From Vibrio gangliei (GTDB lineage: Bacteria > Pseudomonadota > Gammaproteobacteria > Enterobacterales > Vibrionaceae), in assembly GCF_026001925.1 (NCBI RefSeq), contig NZ_AP021869.1:1736001-1800000 (forward strand): a stretch of DNA of 64,000 nt. The letters are read 5' to 3'. The position numbers were made by a program, and so were the translations under genes. Shown here one piece after another: positions 17,492-26,576 of the stretch. The notes beneath the pieces were generated by a model. That model did not search any database, was not told the DNA's origin, and saw only the letters and a program-made list of their open reading frames with translations. Numbering within the stretch: the stretch's first letter is position 1; each line of letters begins with the position of its first letter.

Positions 17492-19471
17492 TTACGCCTC
17501 CTGCTCTTCTGTTTTAATGGCTTTTTTATCTAATTTTTTACGGAAACGGTATCTTTTATCGCTAATAGCTAACACACCACCAATCGCCATCAAAATCCCA
17601 CCAAACCAGATCCAACGAATAAACGGCTTGTAATAAATACGAACGGCCCAAGCGTCCGTACCATCTAAGCGCTCACCCATTGCGACATAAAGATCGCGTG
17701 TGAATCCGCGGTCAATCGCCGCTTCGGTCATCATAGAGCGCGCCGTGTGGTAGTAACGTTTTTCAGCATGCAGCTCATTCACATAATTGCCATCTTCACT
17801 GATGATAAAGTCGGCAATAAACCCTTCATAGTTCGGGCCATCATGATCACGTAAGCCAACAAAATCAAACTGATAGCCATGGATTTCAAACTTATCACCC
17901 GGCGCTAAACGTACATCACGCTCAACACTGTAGTTCTGTACCATAGCGATACCAATGATGGTCACCGCTAAGCCAATGTGACCCAGCATCATGGCCCAAT
18001 GGCTGCGTTGAAGTTTGGTCAAGCCTTCAAAAAATCGATGACGATGCGTCGCACGCTGATGCAATTCAAAGCCATGCATTGCAATGATCCAAATCGCTAG
18101 GAACCAACCTAGAGTGGCCAATGGCATAAATTCTTTTGATGACAAGAAAGCAATCGCTGCAGCCACAACAGCCGACACCACAAACGACACTAACATTGGT
18201 ATTTTGACGTCTGCCAAGTTATCGCGCTTCCAACGCACTAACGGACCAATACCTAAAATCAAAGAGAAAGGCACAATTAACCAAGTAAATAAGGTATTAA
18301 AGAATGGCGCACCGATAGAAACTGACCCCATACCTATTTGCTTATGCACTAAAGGTAATAAAGTACCAATCAAGACCACGACTAAAGCGGCAACCAGCAA
18401 AATATTATTGGATAACAAGGCATTTTCACGCGAGATCAATGAGTAGTTACCGCGAACTCGTACCGATGCGCCTTTTAGAGCAAACAAGAGCAACGAACCG
18501 CCGATAACAATCACTAAGAAGGCTAAGATGAACATGCCGCGAGCAGGGTCAGAAGCAAACGAGTGTACAGACACCAAAATACCCGAGCGAACTAAGAACG
18601 TACCAAGCAAACTTAATGAGAAAGCACTGATGGCAAGTAATACTGTCCAGGCTTTGAATGTACCGCGTTTTTCGGTCACCGCCAGAGAGTGCATTAATGC
18701 CGTACCCGCAAGCCAAGGCATGAAAGAGGCATTTTCAACCGGGTCCCAGAACCACCAGCCGCCCCAGCCTAATTCGTAATACGCCCACCAAGAGCCTAGC
18801 GCGATACCGACGGTTAAAAATACCCACGCCGCCGTTGTCCACGGACGAGACCAACGCGCCCAAGCGGTATCTAAACGGCCTGTCATTAATGAAGCAATCG
18901 CAAACGAGAACGCCACCGAGAAACCGACATAGCCCATGTACAGCATTGGTGGATGCACAATCAAACCTGGGTCTTGAAGTAATGGGTTTAGGTCTCGACC
19001 ATCAATTGGGAAGTACGGCAAAGTACGTAAGAATGGGTTTGAAGTAAGGATAATAAACAGTAGGAAGCCAACAGAAATCATACCCATCACAGAAAGAACA
19101 CGAGACACCGACTCTTGTGGCATGCCGCGGCTAAACGTCGCTACCGCAATTGTCCAAATGGCTTGAATTAATACCCAAAGTAGCAATGAGCCTTCATGCG
19201 CGCCCCACACTGCAGTTAAACGGTAGTACCAAGGTAATTGACTGTTCGAGTTACTGGCAACGTATTGCAACGTAAAGTCATTGCTATAAAACGCCCACAA
19301 CAAAGTAGCGAAAGACGTCAGCAACATTAAGAACATGCCCCACGACAAAGGTCTGGCCATGCCCATCAAGGTGCGGTTATTGGTGCTGGCACCATACATG
19401 GGTAACGCACTGAGTACAAATGAAAACCCTAATGCAAGAATTAAGGCAAAATGTCCAAGTTCAGCAATCAT
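17492..19471 (-). CDS. ccmF: heme lyase subunit CcmF
   Basis: CcmF is the large polytopic component that ligates heme to apocytochrome c. It has 659 residues (E. coli 647) with about 15 hydrophobic segments. The tryptophan-rich WWD heme-handling motif is in WGGWWFWDPVENASFMPW near residue 240, flanked by conserved His residues. A periplasmic domain lies between the last two helices (about 520-615). It lies between ccmE and ccmG with gaps of 5 and 2 bp. Confidence 0.97.
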   Translation of the reverse strand: MIAELGHFALILALGFSFVLSALPMYGASTNNRTLMGMARPLSWGMFLMLLTSFATLLWAFYSNDFTLQYVASNSNSQLPWYYRLTAVWGAHEGSLLLWVLIQAIWTIAVATFSRGMPQESVSRVLSVMGMISVGFLLFIILTSNPFLRTLPYFPIDGRDLNPLLQDPGLIVHPPMLYMGYVGFSVAFSFAIASLMTGRLDTAWARWSRPWTTAAWVFLTVGIALGSWWAYYELGWGGWWFWDPVENASFMPWLAGTALMHSLAVTEKRGTFKAWTVLLAISAFSLSLLGTFLVRSGILVSVHSFASDPARGMFILAFLVIVIGGSLLLFALKGASVRVRGNYSLISRENALLSNNILLVAALVVVLIGTLLPLVHKQIGMGSVSIGAPFFNTLFTWLIVPFSLILGIGPLVRWKRDNLADVKIPMLVSFVVSAVVAAAIAFLSSKEFMPLATLGWFLAIWIIAMHGFELHQRATHRHRFFEGLTKLQRSHWAMMLGHIGLAVTIIGIAMVQNYSVERDVRLAPGDKFEIHGYQFDFVGLRDHDGPNYEGFIADFIISEDGNYVNELHAEKRYYHTARSMMTEAAIDRGFTRDLYVAMGERLDGTDAWAVRIYYKPFIRWIWFGGILMAIGGVLAISDKRYRFRKKLDKKAIKTEEQEA

Positions 19472-19476
19472 TGTGC

Positions 19477-19962
19477 TTATTCCTGCTCTTTAATGGTGTG
19501 AGTTTCGTAATCGTATTTCGCGTTATGCCCTTTATTCATGGCTTCTTCAATTTCAGAAGGCATATAGTTTTCATCGTGCTTCGCCAATACCTCAAACGCA
19601 TCAATCGTCGTTGGGTCAACTAAGGTACCTTGGGCAACAATACCTTGCCCTTCACGGAATAAATCAGGAAGAATACCTTCGTAAGTCACCGTGACGGTAG
19701 GCCCTAGATCTTTTAAATCAAAGCTGACTTTCAAGGATTCAGGATCTCGTTTTACCGACCCTTCTACCACCATGCCACCAATACGCAAACGCTCACCAAC
19801 ATGAGGTTTCGTGCCATCAGGCTTACCGTTGACAATTTCCGTTGGTGTGTAAAATAAATTCATATTTTGATTTAACGCGTACATGGTTAAACCAACAGTA
19901 CCTGCCACACCAATCAAAATAGCCAATACAATTGCGAGTCTTTTTTTACGTCTAGGTGTCAT
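19477..19962 (-). CDS. ccmE: heme chaperone CcmE
   Basis: CcmE covalently carries heme from CcmC to CcmF in the periplasm. The 161-residue protein has an Arg/Lys-rich start ([16 protein letters not shown]) leading into a signal anchor, an OB-fold domain with [12 protein letters not shown], and the heme-binding histidine in [14 protein letters not shown] flexible acidic and His-containing C-terminal tail follows. It overlaps ccmD by 4 bp. Confidence 0.96.
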   Translation of the reverse strand: MTPRRKKRLAIVLAILIGVAGTVGLTMYALNQNMNLFYTPTEIVNGKPDGTKPHVGERLRIGGMVVEGSVKRDPESLKVSFDLKDLGPTVTVTYEGILPDLFREGQGIVAQGTLVDPTTIDAFEVLAKHDENYMPSEIEEAMNKGHNAKYDYETHTIKEQE

Positions 19963-20165
19963 AGTGTATTTTCCATTTTTTTCGCCGCTTGACGACGTGC
20001 TTCACGGTCAATTTTTTGCTGAATGTCTTTCAATAACGCTTTGCCATCTGCCACGCTTTTCCAATACAAAATCAGCATACTAGCGAAAGTAATGCCAAAA
20101 GAAGACCACACATAAGCGGCATATCCACCCATGTTTAAAAAATCACTGAAAGAGTCAAAATACAT
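19959..20165 (-). CDS. ccmD: heme exporter protein CcmD
   Basis: CcmD is a small membrane protein that helps release holo-CcmE from the CcmABC complex. The 68-residue product has one membrane segment ([23 protein letters not shown], about 12-34) with the AAYVW motif common to the family, and a basic cytoplasmic tail with EARRQAAKK. It overlaps ccmC by one base and ccmE by four. Confidence 0.92.
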   Translation of the reverse strand: MYFDSFSDFLNMGGYAAYVWSSFGITFASMLILYWKSVADGKALLKDIQQKIDREARRQAAKKMENTL

Positions 20166-20935
20166 TACTTCACTCCTTGTGTTATTTGAGATTGACCGTT
20201 CGCTGCTTTAACAAGTTGCAACACCCACGGGCGATGGCTTTCACGACGAATGATCTCGGTACGCAGACGAATCATAGTCAAGGCGCCGAAGAAAAAAGCA
20301 AAACCAAAGATGGTGCACAACAATGGCCACAACATTTCTGGTGCGATGGAAGGTTTGCCGATTTTGGTAATGGTCGCACCTTGATGTAGCGTATTCCACC
20401 ACTCAACCGAATAATGAATGATAGGGATATTAATCACCCCGACAATCGCGAGAATACCAGCGGCTTTGGCTGCGGTTTTTTCATCGTCGAAAGCGTGATA
20501 CAAGGCAATAACACCTAGATATAAAAACAGAAGAATCAATTCAGAGGTTAAGCGAGCGTCCCATACCCACCAAGCGCCCCACATAGGTTTACCCCAAACC
20601 GCACCGGTAATTAAGGCAATAAAGGTATACACTGCCCCGATTGGAGCCATCGCCAATGCTGCCATATTTGACAGCTTCAATTGCCACACTAAACCGATAA
20701 AAGCAGCAATCGCCATTGAGACATAAATACCCATCGACCAAATGGCAGCAGGAACATGAATGTAAATAATCCGAAAGCTATCACCTTGTTGATAGTCGGC
20801 AGGTGCAAAAGCCAGCCCCCAAACCGTACCGACCACTAGCAAGCCGATAGCCAATACCGAAAACCAGGGTAATAACGATCCGCACAGCTGATAGGTTTTT
20901 TCAGCTTTCGCGTATGGATGTAACCATTTCCACAT
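20165..20935 (-). CDS. ccmC: heme exporter protein CcmC
   Basis: CcmC loads heme onto CcmE. It has 256 residues and six predicted membrane helices. The WWD signature is WGAWWVWDARLTSEL near 135, and conserved periplasmic histidines appear in IYIHVPAA and IIHYSVEWWNTLHQG. A 79-bp spacer without a gene separates it from ccmB, the only sizeable gap in the operon. Confidence 0.96.
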   Translation of the reverse strand: MWKWLHPYAKAEKTYQLCGSLLPWFSVLAIGLLVVGTVWGLAFAPADYQQGDSFRIIYIHVPAAIWSMGIYVSMAIAAFIGLVWQLKLSNMAALAMAPIGAVYTFIALITGAVWGKPMWGAWWVWDARLTSELILLFLYLGVIALYHAFDDEKTAAKAAGILAIVGVINIPIIHYSVEWWNTLHQGATITKIGKPSIAPEMLWPLLCTIFGFAFFFGALTMIRLRTEIIRRESHRPWVLQLVKAANGQSQITQGVK

Positions 20936-21014
20936 TTTTGCTTCTCACTTTAATAGGAAGGACTTTTATGCCCCACTCTTTTTCTTATGGTTCAAGCGCA
21001 TCGCTCAAACGAAT

Positions 21015-21683
21015 CTAATTCACACTTATACGTAATGACGCACTGATCGCAAATGGGGTTAAGGTCGCCGCGCCCATCAACATTGCTCCTAAAATGGCCA
21101 ACTGGCCTGAATACGCAAATCCACTGGTAGCCGCTTCAATCGCCGATGTCGCGAAAATCAGCACAGGAATATACAAAGGCAACACCAGCAAACTCAGCAA
21201 TACACCGCCTTTTTGTAATCCAACCGTTAGCGCGACCCCAATCGCACCAATAAAACTTAGCGTTGGTGTGCCAAGTAACAAAGTCACCACCACAGCCAGC
21301 CAGGTTTTTATATCCAAAGACAGCAACACCGCTAACAAAGGACTAATCAAAATCAACGGCAAGCCGGTCAGTAACCAATGAGCGATCACTTTGGCCAACA
21401 CCACCAAAGGCAATGGGATTGGCAACAACATTAATTGTTCGAGTGCGCCATCATGAAAATCATCGCGGAATAAACGCTCTAACGATAACAGAGCCGAAAG
21501 CAACGCCGCTACCCAAATGATGCCGGCTGCAATACGCGCTAACAAATTCGGCTCTGGGCCAATACTCAATGGAAACAAAGTGATAACGATGATAAAAAAC
21601 CACAAGGGGTTAAACACATCCGCTTGGCGACGATAAGCAATCAAGAGTTCGCGACGAATAATAGACAACATATTGGCGATCAT
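21015..21683 (-). CDS. ccmB: heme exporter permease CcmB
   Basis: CcmB is the membrane subunit of the CcmABCD complex that frees holo-CcmE. It has 222 residues and six hydrophobic segments. The RDDFHDGALEQLMLLP segment is the conserved cytoplasmic helix that contacts the CcmA ATPase. The start directly abuts the ccmA stop. Confidence 0.95.
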   Translation of the reverse strand: MIANMLSIIRRELLIAYRRQADVFNPLWFFIIVITLFPLSIGPEPNLLARIAAGIIWVAALLSALLSLERLFRDDFHDGALEQLMLLPIPLPLVVLAKVIAHWLLTGLPLILISPLLAVLLSLDIKTWLAVVVTLLLGTPTLSFIGAIGVALTVGLQKGGVLLSLLVLPLYIPVLIFATSAIEAATSGFAYSGQLAILGAMLMGAATLTPFAISASLRISVN

Positions 21684-22304
21684 TTATTCACCCAATCGAA
21701 TTTTTTTGAGGCTATCAAGCTCGGTAAACATGTCTTGGTGAGTGGTAAAAAGCACCATACCTCCATTGTTGGTGTGTTCGACAAACAAAGCCTCAATCAC
21801 TTTAATCCCTTGTTTATCAATCGCTGTTAATGGTTCATCTAAAATCCACAGCGGATGCTTACTCAGCCATAAACGTGCTAAGGCCACACGTCGCTGTTGC
21901 CCCGCAGATAACTTACCGGTCGGAATATCTTCTTTACCCGCTAACCCAACCTTGGCTAAGGCCATCCAAATATCATCTTGTGTGACGCCTGCGCTGCCAT
22001 TCAACTTTTGATAAAAAGATAAGTTTTCGAACGCGGTCAGCTCTTTTTTCACACCGGTCTGATGACCAATAAACAATAAATCTTGATGAAAGGCATCTCT
22101 ATCTTTACGTGTTTCAACACCATTCCAGAAAATTTCACCAGAATCACTATCACCTAACCCAGTAATAATACGCAGCATGGTGGTTTTCCCTGAACCATTA
22201 CGGCCTTCCACTTGTACAAGATCACCCGCTGTGACAGCAAAACTGACCGATTCAAATAATTCCCTATCATCACGAATCGCGGTGAGGTCTCGTACTTCCA
22301 GCAT
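21684..22304 (-). CDS. ccmA: cytochrome c biogenesis ATP-binding protein CcmA
   Basis: CcmA is the ATPase that powers release of holo-CcmE by CcmB/C/D. It has 206 residues (E. coli 207). It contains Walker A GRNGSGKTT at about 35-43, the ABC signature LSAGQQRRVALARL, Walker B LWILDEP and the switch His in LFTTHQ. It is the first gene of the nine-gene ccmABCDEFGHI operon, which runs leftward to 15176. The operon promoter must lie in the 22305-22703 gap. Confidence 0.97.
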   Translation of the reverse strand: MLEVRDLTAIRDDRELFESVSFAVTAGDLVQVEGRNGSGKTTMLRIITGLGDSDSGEIFWNGVETRKDRDAFHQDLLFIGHQTGVKKELTAFENLSFYQKLNGSAGVTQDDIWMALAKVGLAGKEDIPTGKLSAGQQRRVALARLWLSKHPLWILDEPLTAIDKQGIKVIEALFVEHTNNGGMVLFTTHQDMFTELDSLKKIRLGE

Positions 22305-22644
22305 ACTTATTCATCTATAGTTAAGTTAATAACCGGGTATGTTACCACAGGAGAATCGTCTCGAAAGCGTTAACATCTAAAGTCTGTAATGAATGTTCAG
22401 ACAATCACAATTTTGCCTAAAAAGCCGGCAAAAGCGTGATAATTCGTTAATCAAGACTTGACCAAAAGTTCAACATTTATACCCACTCAACAATGATAAA
22501 CACACACAGGTAGACGCCTATCATCCAAAAGGGGTATAAGCGATATTAATGAGAGATTTCATGATTTTAATCAAATTGCGTTTTTTCACCCCACACTTCG
22601 TGCCACAATTGAGGCAAATGAGCGCAGTTAATTTAATAAAAATG
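22305..22644. other. ccmA-rpoE intergenic region
   Basis: This is the left part of the 399-bp gap between the divergent ccm operon and sigma/ChrR operon. It should hold the ccm promoter, but I cannot assign one. It contains a short segment bounded by TATACCC (22478) and GGGTATA (ending 22538) whose inner arms do not match well. No open reading frame is convincing. Confidence 0.35.
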
Positions 22645-22671
22645 TGATCGTTTTTGATAGCTCCTCGTAAT
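22645..22671 (+). promoter_or_regulatory. RpoE/ChrR-type ECF promoter upstream of its own sigma gene
   Basis: TGATCG (22645-22650) and CGTAAT (22666-22671) are separated by 15 bp. The Rhodobacter sphaeroides sigma-E (ECF11) promoter type is, as I know it, TGATC(C) and CGTAAG with about this spacing. The match lies about 30 bp before the sigma gene, as expected for autoregulation. Confidence 0.6.
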
Positions 22672-22703
22672 GTAGGCATCAAGGGAATTTAGAATGACGC
22701 CTT

Positions 22704-23342
22704 ATGCTTGTAGAGACTCAACAACGAAAATTGAAACGATCACTACACTCACACATAACTATGAGCGTAGACATTATCGACAACAACGACTCGCTGCCGC
22801 CACTGGAACACTGGTTGCAAGCCATCGCCAATCAACGTGACAAACAGGCTTTTAAGCAACTGTTTCACTGGTTTGCGCCTAAAATTCAGCGCTTTGGCAT
22901 GAAGCAATTTAACCACCCAGAACAAGCAAAAGAACTGGTACAAGAAACCATGACCAGCGTATGGCGCAAAGCCCATCTCTTCGATGCCGATAAAGGCGCT
23001 GCCACAACTTGGGTTTATACCATCATGCGGAATGCGTCATTTGATATGTTACGCAAAATCCGCACACAAAAAGAAGAACACCTCAGTGATGACATCTGGC
23101 CGCTCGTGGAATCTGACGTCGTTGAGCCGCTAGATGTCAGCGATCATTTGATGAGCAATAAAATTAAGCGCCTTCTTGACCGTCTATCACACGAACAAAG
23201 GCAACTTATCGAAGGTGTGTATTTTAAAGAATTATCTCAAGAACAATTGGCCGAACAATTTAATATTCCTTTAGGCACCGTCAAATCACGTTTGAGACTT
23301 GCTATTGCTAAACTCAGACACCTAATGGGAGAACATTCATGA
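22704..23342 (+). CDS. rpoE: ECF sigma factor, RpoE/ChrR type
   Basis: The 212-residue protein has sigma regions 2 and 4 only: FKQLFHWFAPKIQRFGMKQF and ELVQETMTSVWRKAHLFD (region 2), then LSHEQRQLIEGVYFKELSQEQLAEQFNIPLGTVKSRLRLAIAKLR in part (region 4 helix-turn-helix). This matches the group-ECF11 sigma factors paired with ChrR that respond to singlet oxygen in Rhodobacter, distinct from the periplasmic-stress RpoE paired with RseA. The N-terminus is uncertain: ATG 22761 (MSVDIIDNND) fits homologs better, but neither start has a clear ribosome-binding site. The stop overlaps the anti-sigma start (ATGA). A matching promoter lies just upstream. Confidence 0.85.
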   Translation: MLVETQQRKLKRSLHSHITMSVDIIDNNDSLPPLEHWLQAIANQRDKQAFKQLFHWFAPKIQRFGMKQFNHPEQAKELVQETMTSVWRKAHLFDADKGAATTWVYTIMRNASFDMLRKIRTQKEEHLSDDIWPLVESDVVEPLDVSDHLMSNKIKRLLDRLSHEQRQLIEGVYFKELSQEQLAEQFNIPLGTVKSRLRLAIAKLRHLMGEHS

Positions 23343-24049
23343 AACATCATCCAAGCCATGAATTGCTCACCGCTTTCGTGGGTGCTGAATTGCCCGCCTC
23401 TTTAAGTGTGGTCATTTCAGCGCATATTGAATTGTGCCCGCAATGCCAGTGTTCTATCGAAGCATTAAATCGACATCATGCTGAGCAAGTGTTTGTAGAT
23501 AACACTTCAGTGATGCATAAAGAAAATCACTCTGATAAACGCTATTCGGATAACTCTTATGAGGAGTTTGACACTGAATTTGGCGACATGTTTGATGACA
23601 TGGTTGATAGCATTACTGCCAGCGCAGAGTTAGAGCAAGAACTCAAGCTTGATCCAGTGACGATATGCTTCAAAGGCCAACAATATACCCTACCTCATGC
23701 CTTGCGTTCATTGACGTTACAAAAACCGCAAAGCCTAGGCAAAATTACTCGTTCTCGTGTCGACCTAGCTGACGGGCAGTTGAAAACCAGCCTGTTACAT
23801 ATTGAACCCGGTGGCAGTGTTCCTATGCATACCCATAAAGGCTTTGAGTTGACTTTACTGCTATCCGGCGAGTTTTCCGACAGCATGGGTCAGTATCAGG
23901 CTGGGGATTTCATTTGGCTTAATGGTGAACATGAACATTCACCCCACACTGAAACTGGCTGCTTATGTTTAAGCGTCTCTAGCGATGCTTTGCAATTTAC
24001 CAAAGGGTTATCCAAATTATTAAACCCTATTGGTACATTTATTTACTGA
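23339..24049 (+). CDS. chrR: ChrR-family zinc-binding anti-sigma factor with cupin domain
   Basis: ChrR holds its sigma factor inactive until singlet oxygen or organic peroxide appears. The 236-residue protein has an N-terminal zinc anti-sigma domain with His4, His29, Cys33 and Cys36 (HIELCPQC) matching the known zinc ligands. A linker rich in Asp/Glu follows, then a cupin domain with HTHKGFE (His164, His166, Glu170) and GEHEHSPH near 196-203. A CLC pair at 208-210 corresponds to the conserved Cys pair of Rhodobacter ChrR. Both zinc sites therefore look intact. The linker is longer than in Rhodobacter. It overlaps the sigma gene by 4 bp. Confidence 0.9.
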   Translation: MKHHPSHELLTAFVGAELPASLSVVISAHIELCPQCQCSIEALNRHHAEQVFVDNTSVMHKENHSDKRYSDNSYEEFDTEFGDMFDDMVDSITASAELEQELKLDPVTICFKGQQYTLPHALRSLTLQKPQSLGKITRSRVDLADGQLKTSLLHIEPGGSVPMHTHKGFELTLLLSGEFSDSMGQYQAGDFIWLNGEHEHSPHTETGCLCLSVSSDALQFTKGLSKLLNPIGTFIY

Positions 24050-24103
24050 GTTCTACCGTTTTTCTTTCCGTTAAATGCAACTGATTAGTAGATAGGAAGC
24101 AGA

Positions 24104-25054
24104 ATGAAATTACCTCAACAGCAACCTCAAATAGGCATTAGCGCCTGTGTTACAGGAGAACATGTTCGATTTGATAAAGGACATAAACGCTCAGATTTTT
24201 GCATGACTCACCTTGCGCCTTTTGTCCGCTTTCAAGGTTTTTGTCCGGAAGTGGCGATTGGGTTACCAGTACCAAGACCGACCATTCGCCTAGTGCAATA
24301 TCAAGACGGCGTGCACGCCCAACGCCCAGATGGTAGCGGCGATGTCACCCAAGATTTGACTAATTATGGTCAGAACATTGCGAATAAGATTGATCACTTG
24401 AGCGGTTTTATTTTCTGCCAAAAAAGCCCAAGTTGTGGCATGGAAAGAGTGAAAGTGTATCAAGAAGATGGCAAAGGCAGCACCGCCAGTGGCATCGGTT
24501 TGTTTGCCAAGCAAATCATGGCCTACAACCCAAACCTACCTTGTGAAGAAAATGGTCGCCTAATGGACCCAGCCTTGCGAGAAAACTTTATCATTCGTGT
24601 ATTTACCTACCAGCATTGGAAAGAATTACTGGCGTCAGGCTTAACTAAACACAAGTTAATTGCCTTTCACAGTGAACGTAAGTACCTACTCATGAGCCAT
24701 CACCTTGTGAGCTATAAAGAAGCCGGACGATTATTGGCGCGTGCCGATCTGGACGTAGAAGAGATGGCGCAACAATACATTTCGATATTAATGTCGGGGC
24801 TCAAGCATGTAGCAACCCATCGCAGCCATACCAATACGTTGCAGCATTTACAGGGTTACTTTAAAAAAGTGCTGACGAAACAACAAAAAAGCGAGCTCAC
24901 GACTCATATTGAAGACTTTCGCCAGGGAGTAGTCCCACTGCTCGTGCCGTTAACGCTCATTAATCACTACTTAAAAGAGTTTCCACAGCAATATTTGGCC
25001 GCACAAGTGTATCTGGCTCCTTATCCTCAGGAACTGAAGTTACGTTATATCTAG
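24104..25054 (+). CDS. DUF523-DUF1722 (YbgA-like) protein
   Basis: The 316-residue protein has an N-terminal DUF523 domain with IGISACVTGEHVRFDKGHKR, FCPEVAIGLPVPRPT and FCQKSPSCGMERV, which carry conserved cysteines, and a C-terminal DUF1722 helical domain with LIAFHSERKYLLMSHH. The biochemical function of both domains is unknown to me. Such proteins are very often next to photolyase and ECF sigma/ChrR genes, and here the gene sits between chrR and phrB with gaps of 54 and 30 bp. A role in the photooxidative response is inferred from context. Confidence 0.85.
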   Translation: MKLPQQQPQIGISACVTGEHVRFDKGHKRSDFCMTHLAPFVRFQGFCPEVAIGLPVPRPTIRLVQYQDGVHAQRPDGSGDVTQDLTNYGQNIANKIDHLSGFIFCQKSPSCGMERVKVYQEDGKGSTASGIGLFAKQIMAYNPNLPCEENGRLMDPALRENFIIRVFTYQHWKELLASGLTKHKLIAFHSERKYLLMSHHLVSYKEAGRLLARADLDVEEMAQQYISILMSGLKHVATHRSHTNTLQHLQGYFKKVLTKQQKSELTTHIEDFRQGVVPLLVPLTLINHYLKEFPQQYLAAQVYLAPYPQELKLRYI

Positions 25055-25084
25055 TTCACGTCTTATAAAGGATGATTTTACCTT

Positions 25085-26506
25085 ATGAATCTCGTTTGGT
25101 TTCGCAATGATCTTCGTATCGATGACAACCCAGCTCTGCATGCTGCTATGGAAGCAAAGCAACCTTTTCAAGCGATTTTTATTTCAACCCCTAAGCAATG
25201 GCAGCAACATGATATGGCCGCCATCAAAATCGACTTTATAGAACGTCACGTCAACTTGTTAGCTGAGCAGTTTACCAAGGCGGGCATTGAGTTCGTTCAT
25301 ATCGCCGCCACCGATTTTGAGCACCAATCGCAACAACTGCTCGACTACTGTATTCAAAACAACATCGATGCCGTGTTTGCGAACGATGAAGTCGAATTTA
25401 ATGAAAGAACGCGCGATCATTGGATAGGTGAGAAACTGCGTCAAAACGGGCTAAATTTTCACACCTTTGAGGCCGATGTCATCGTACGTAAGGGTGCGAT
25501 AGTCAATAAGCAGAATGAAATGTATAAAGTGTTTACGCCCTTTAAGAAAGCATGGGCAGCGCATTTAATCCAATATCTTGCCTCACCTATCACCACTGAC
25601 CTTGAACAAGGCCGGACAGTTCAACCGAGCAGCACTGCTCAGAAGAAGCAGGCTAACAAAATTACGTTTAACGCAGAGAAGAAAGATTCCAATAAATGGC
25701 CACTCGCGGATGTGGTCTTAAGACAAGTGATACCTGATTTCCTACAGAACAAACTCAGTGATTATCATCAGGATAGAGACTTCCCTGCAATAAAAGGCAC
25801 ATCAGGTTTATCCCCTTATTTAGCCATTGGTGCGATCAGTGTTAAACGCATCCTTGCGGAATTGTTGCACCACGATCCACTCATATTGGAAAATATTTCT
25901 CAGCCACAAGGCAGTTGGCTCAATGAGTTAGCCTGGCGAGACTTTTATCGTCACCTGCTACACCACTTCCCAAAACTCAATAAACATCAGAACTTTAACC
26001 ATAAGTATGATGCTTTGCCGTGGCCAAATTCACCACAATTGTTTGAAGCATGGAAAGAAGGAAAAACTGGTTATCCAATTGTCGATGCCGCAATGAGACA
26101 ACTGGTACAAACCGGCTGGATGCATAACCGACTACGCATGATCGTAGCCAGTTTTTTAACCAAACATTGTCTGGTCGATTGGCGTTTAGGCGAGCAATTT
26201 TTTATGCAACATTTGATTGATGGCGATCTCAGTGCCAATAACGGTGGCTGGCAATGGTCGGCGGGCACAGGTTGCGACGCTCAACCTTACTTTCGAATTT
26301 TCAACCCTATCAGCCAAAGCGAAAAATATGATCCCGATGGCAGCTTCATTCGTAAATATCTACCAGAGCTGGAATGTGTACCGCTAAAGCACCTGCATTT
26401 TCCGCATGAGTACTTAAAAAAGAATCACATAGAAAGCTATTGGCCAGCGATTGTTGATCACGCAACGGCAAGGCAACAGGCTTTGAGTTTTTATAAGCAA
26501 ACTTAA
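25085..26506 (+). CDS. phrB: deoxyribodipyrimidine photolyase (CPD class I)
   Basis: Photolyase splits cyclobutane pyrimidine dimers using blue light and FADH. It has 473 residues (E. coli 472). The N-terminal antenna domain starts LVWFRNDLRIDDNPAL. The FAD/DNA-binding C-terminal half shows GTSGLSPYLAIGAIS, WLNELAWRDFYRHLL, GYPIVDAAMRQL, GWMHNRLRMIVASFL and DGDLSANNGGWQWSAGTGCDA, all in family order, including the FAD- and dimer-contacting Trp/Asn residues. A class I CPD photolyase fits better than a cryptochrome-DASH. AAGGATG precedes the start. Photolyase is a known member of the Rhodobacter sigma-E regulon. Confidence 0.96.
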   Translation: MNLVWFRNDLRIDDNPALHAAMEAKQPFQAIFISTPKQWQQHDMAAIKIDFIERHVNLLAEQFTKAGIEFVHIAATDFEHQSQQLLDYCIQNNIDAVFANDEVEFNERTRDHWIGEKLRQNGLNFHTFEADVIVRKGAIVNKQNEMYKVFTPFKKAWAAHLIQYLASPITTDLEQGRTVQPSSTAQKKQANKITFNAEKKDSNKWPLADVVLRQVIPDFLQNKLSDYHQDRDFPAIKGTSGLSPYLAIGAISVKRILAELLHHDPLILENISQPQGSWLNELAWRDFYRHLLHHFPKLNKHQNFNHKYDALPWPNSPQLFEAWKEGKTGYPIVDAAMRQLVQTGWMHNRLRMIVASFLTKHCLVDWRLGEQFFMQHLIDGDLSANNGGWQWSAGTGCDAQPYFRIFNPISQSEKYDPDGSFIRKYLPELECVPLKHLHFPHEYLKKNHIESYWPAIVDHATARQQALSFYKQT

Positions 26507-26576
26507 CCCACACGCTGTTTTTAACCTCATCCTTTATGAGCGAGAAACACGAGTCGTTAAGAATGAGGCAAGGGAT

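Noticed and set aside
18084..18446. 120-codon plus-strand frame opposite ccmF
   Set aside because: It is antisense to a conserved membrane protein, with composition mirroring its codons.
22478..22538. Possible third TATACCC/GGGTATA element, 61 bp
   Set aside because: Only the terminal 7 bases match; the inner arms do not pair, so chance or decay cannot be excluded.
26507..26576. RpoE/ChrR-type promoter before the NTF2-like gene
   Set aside because: TCATCC and CGTTAAG words are present, but the spacing is about 22 bp instead of about 15.
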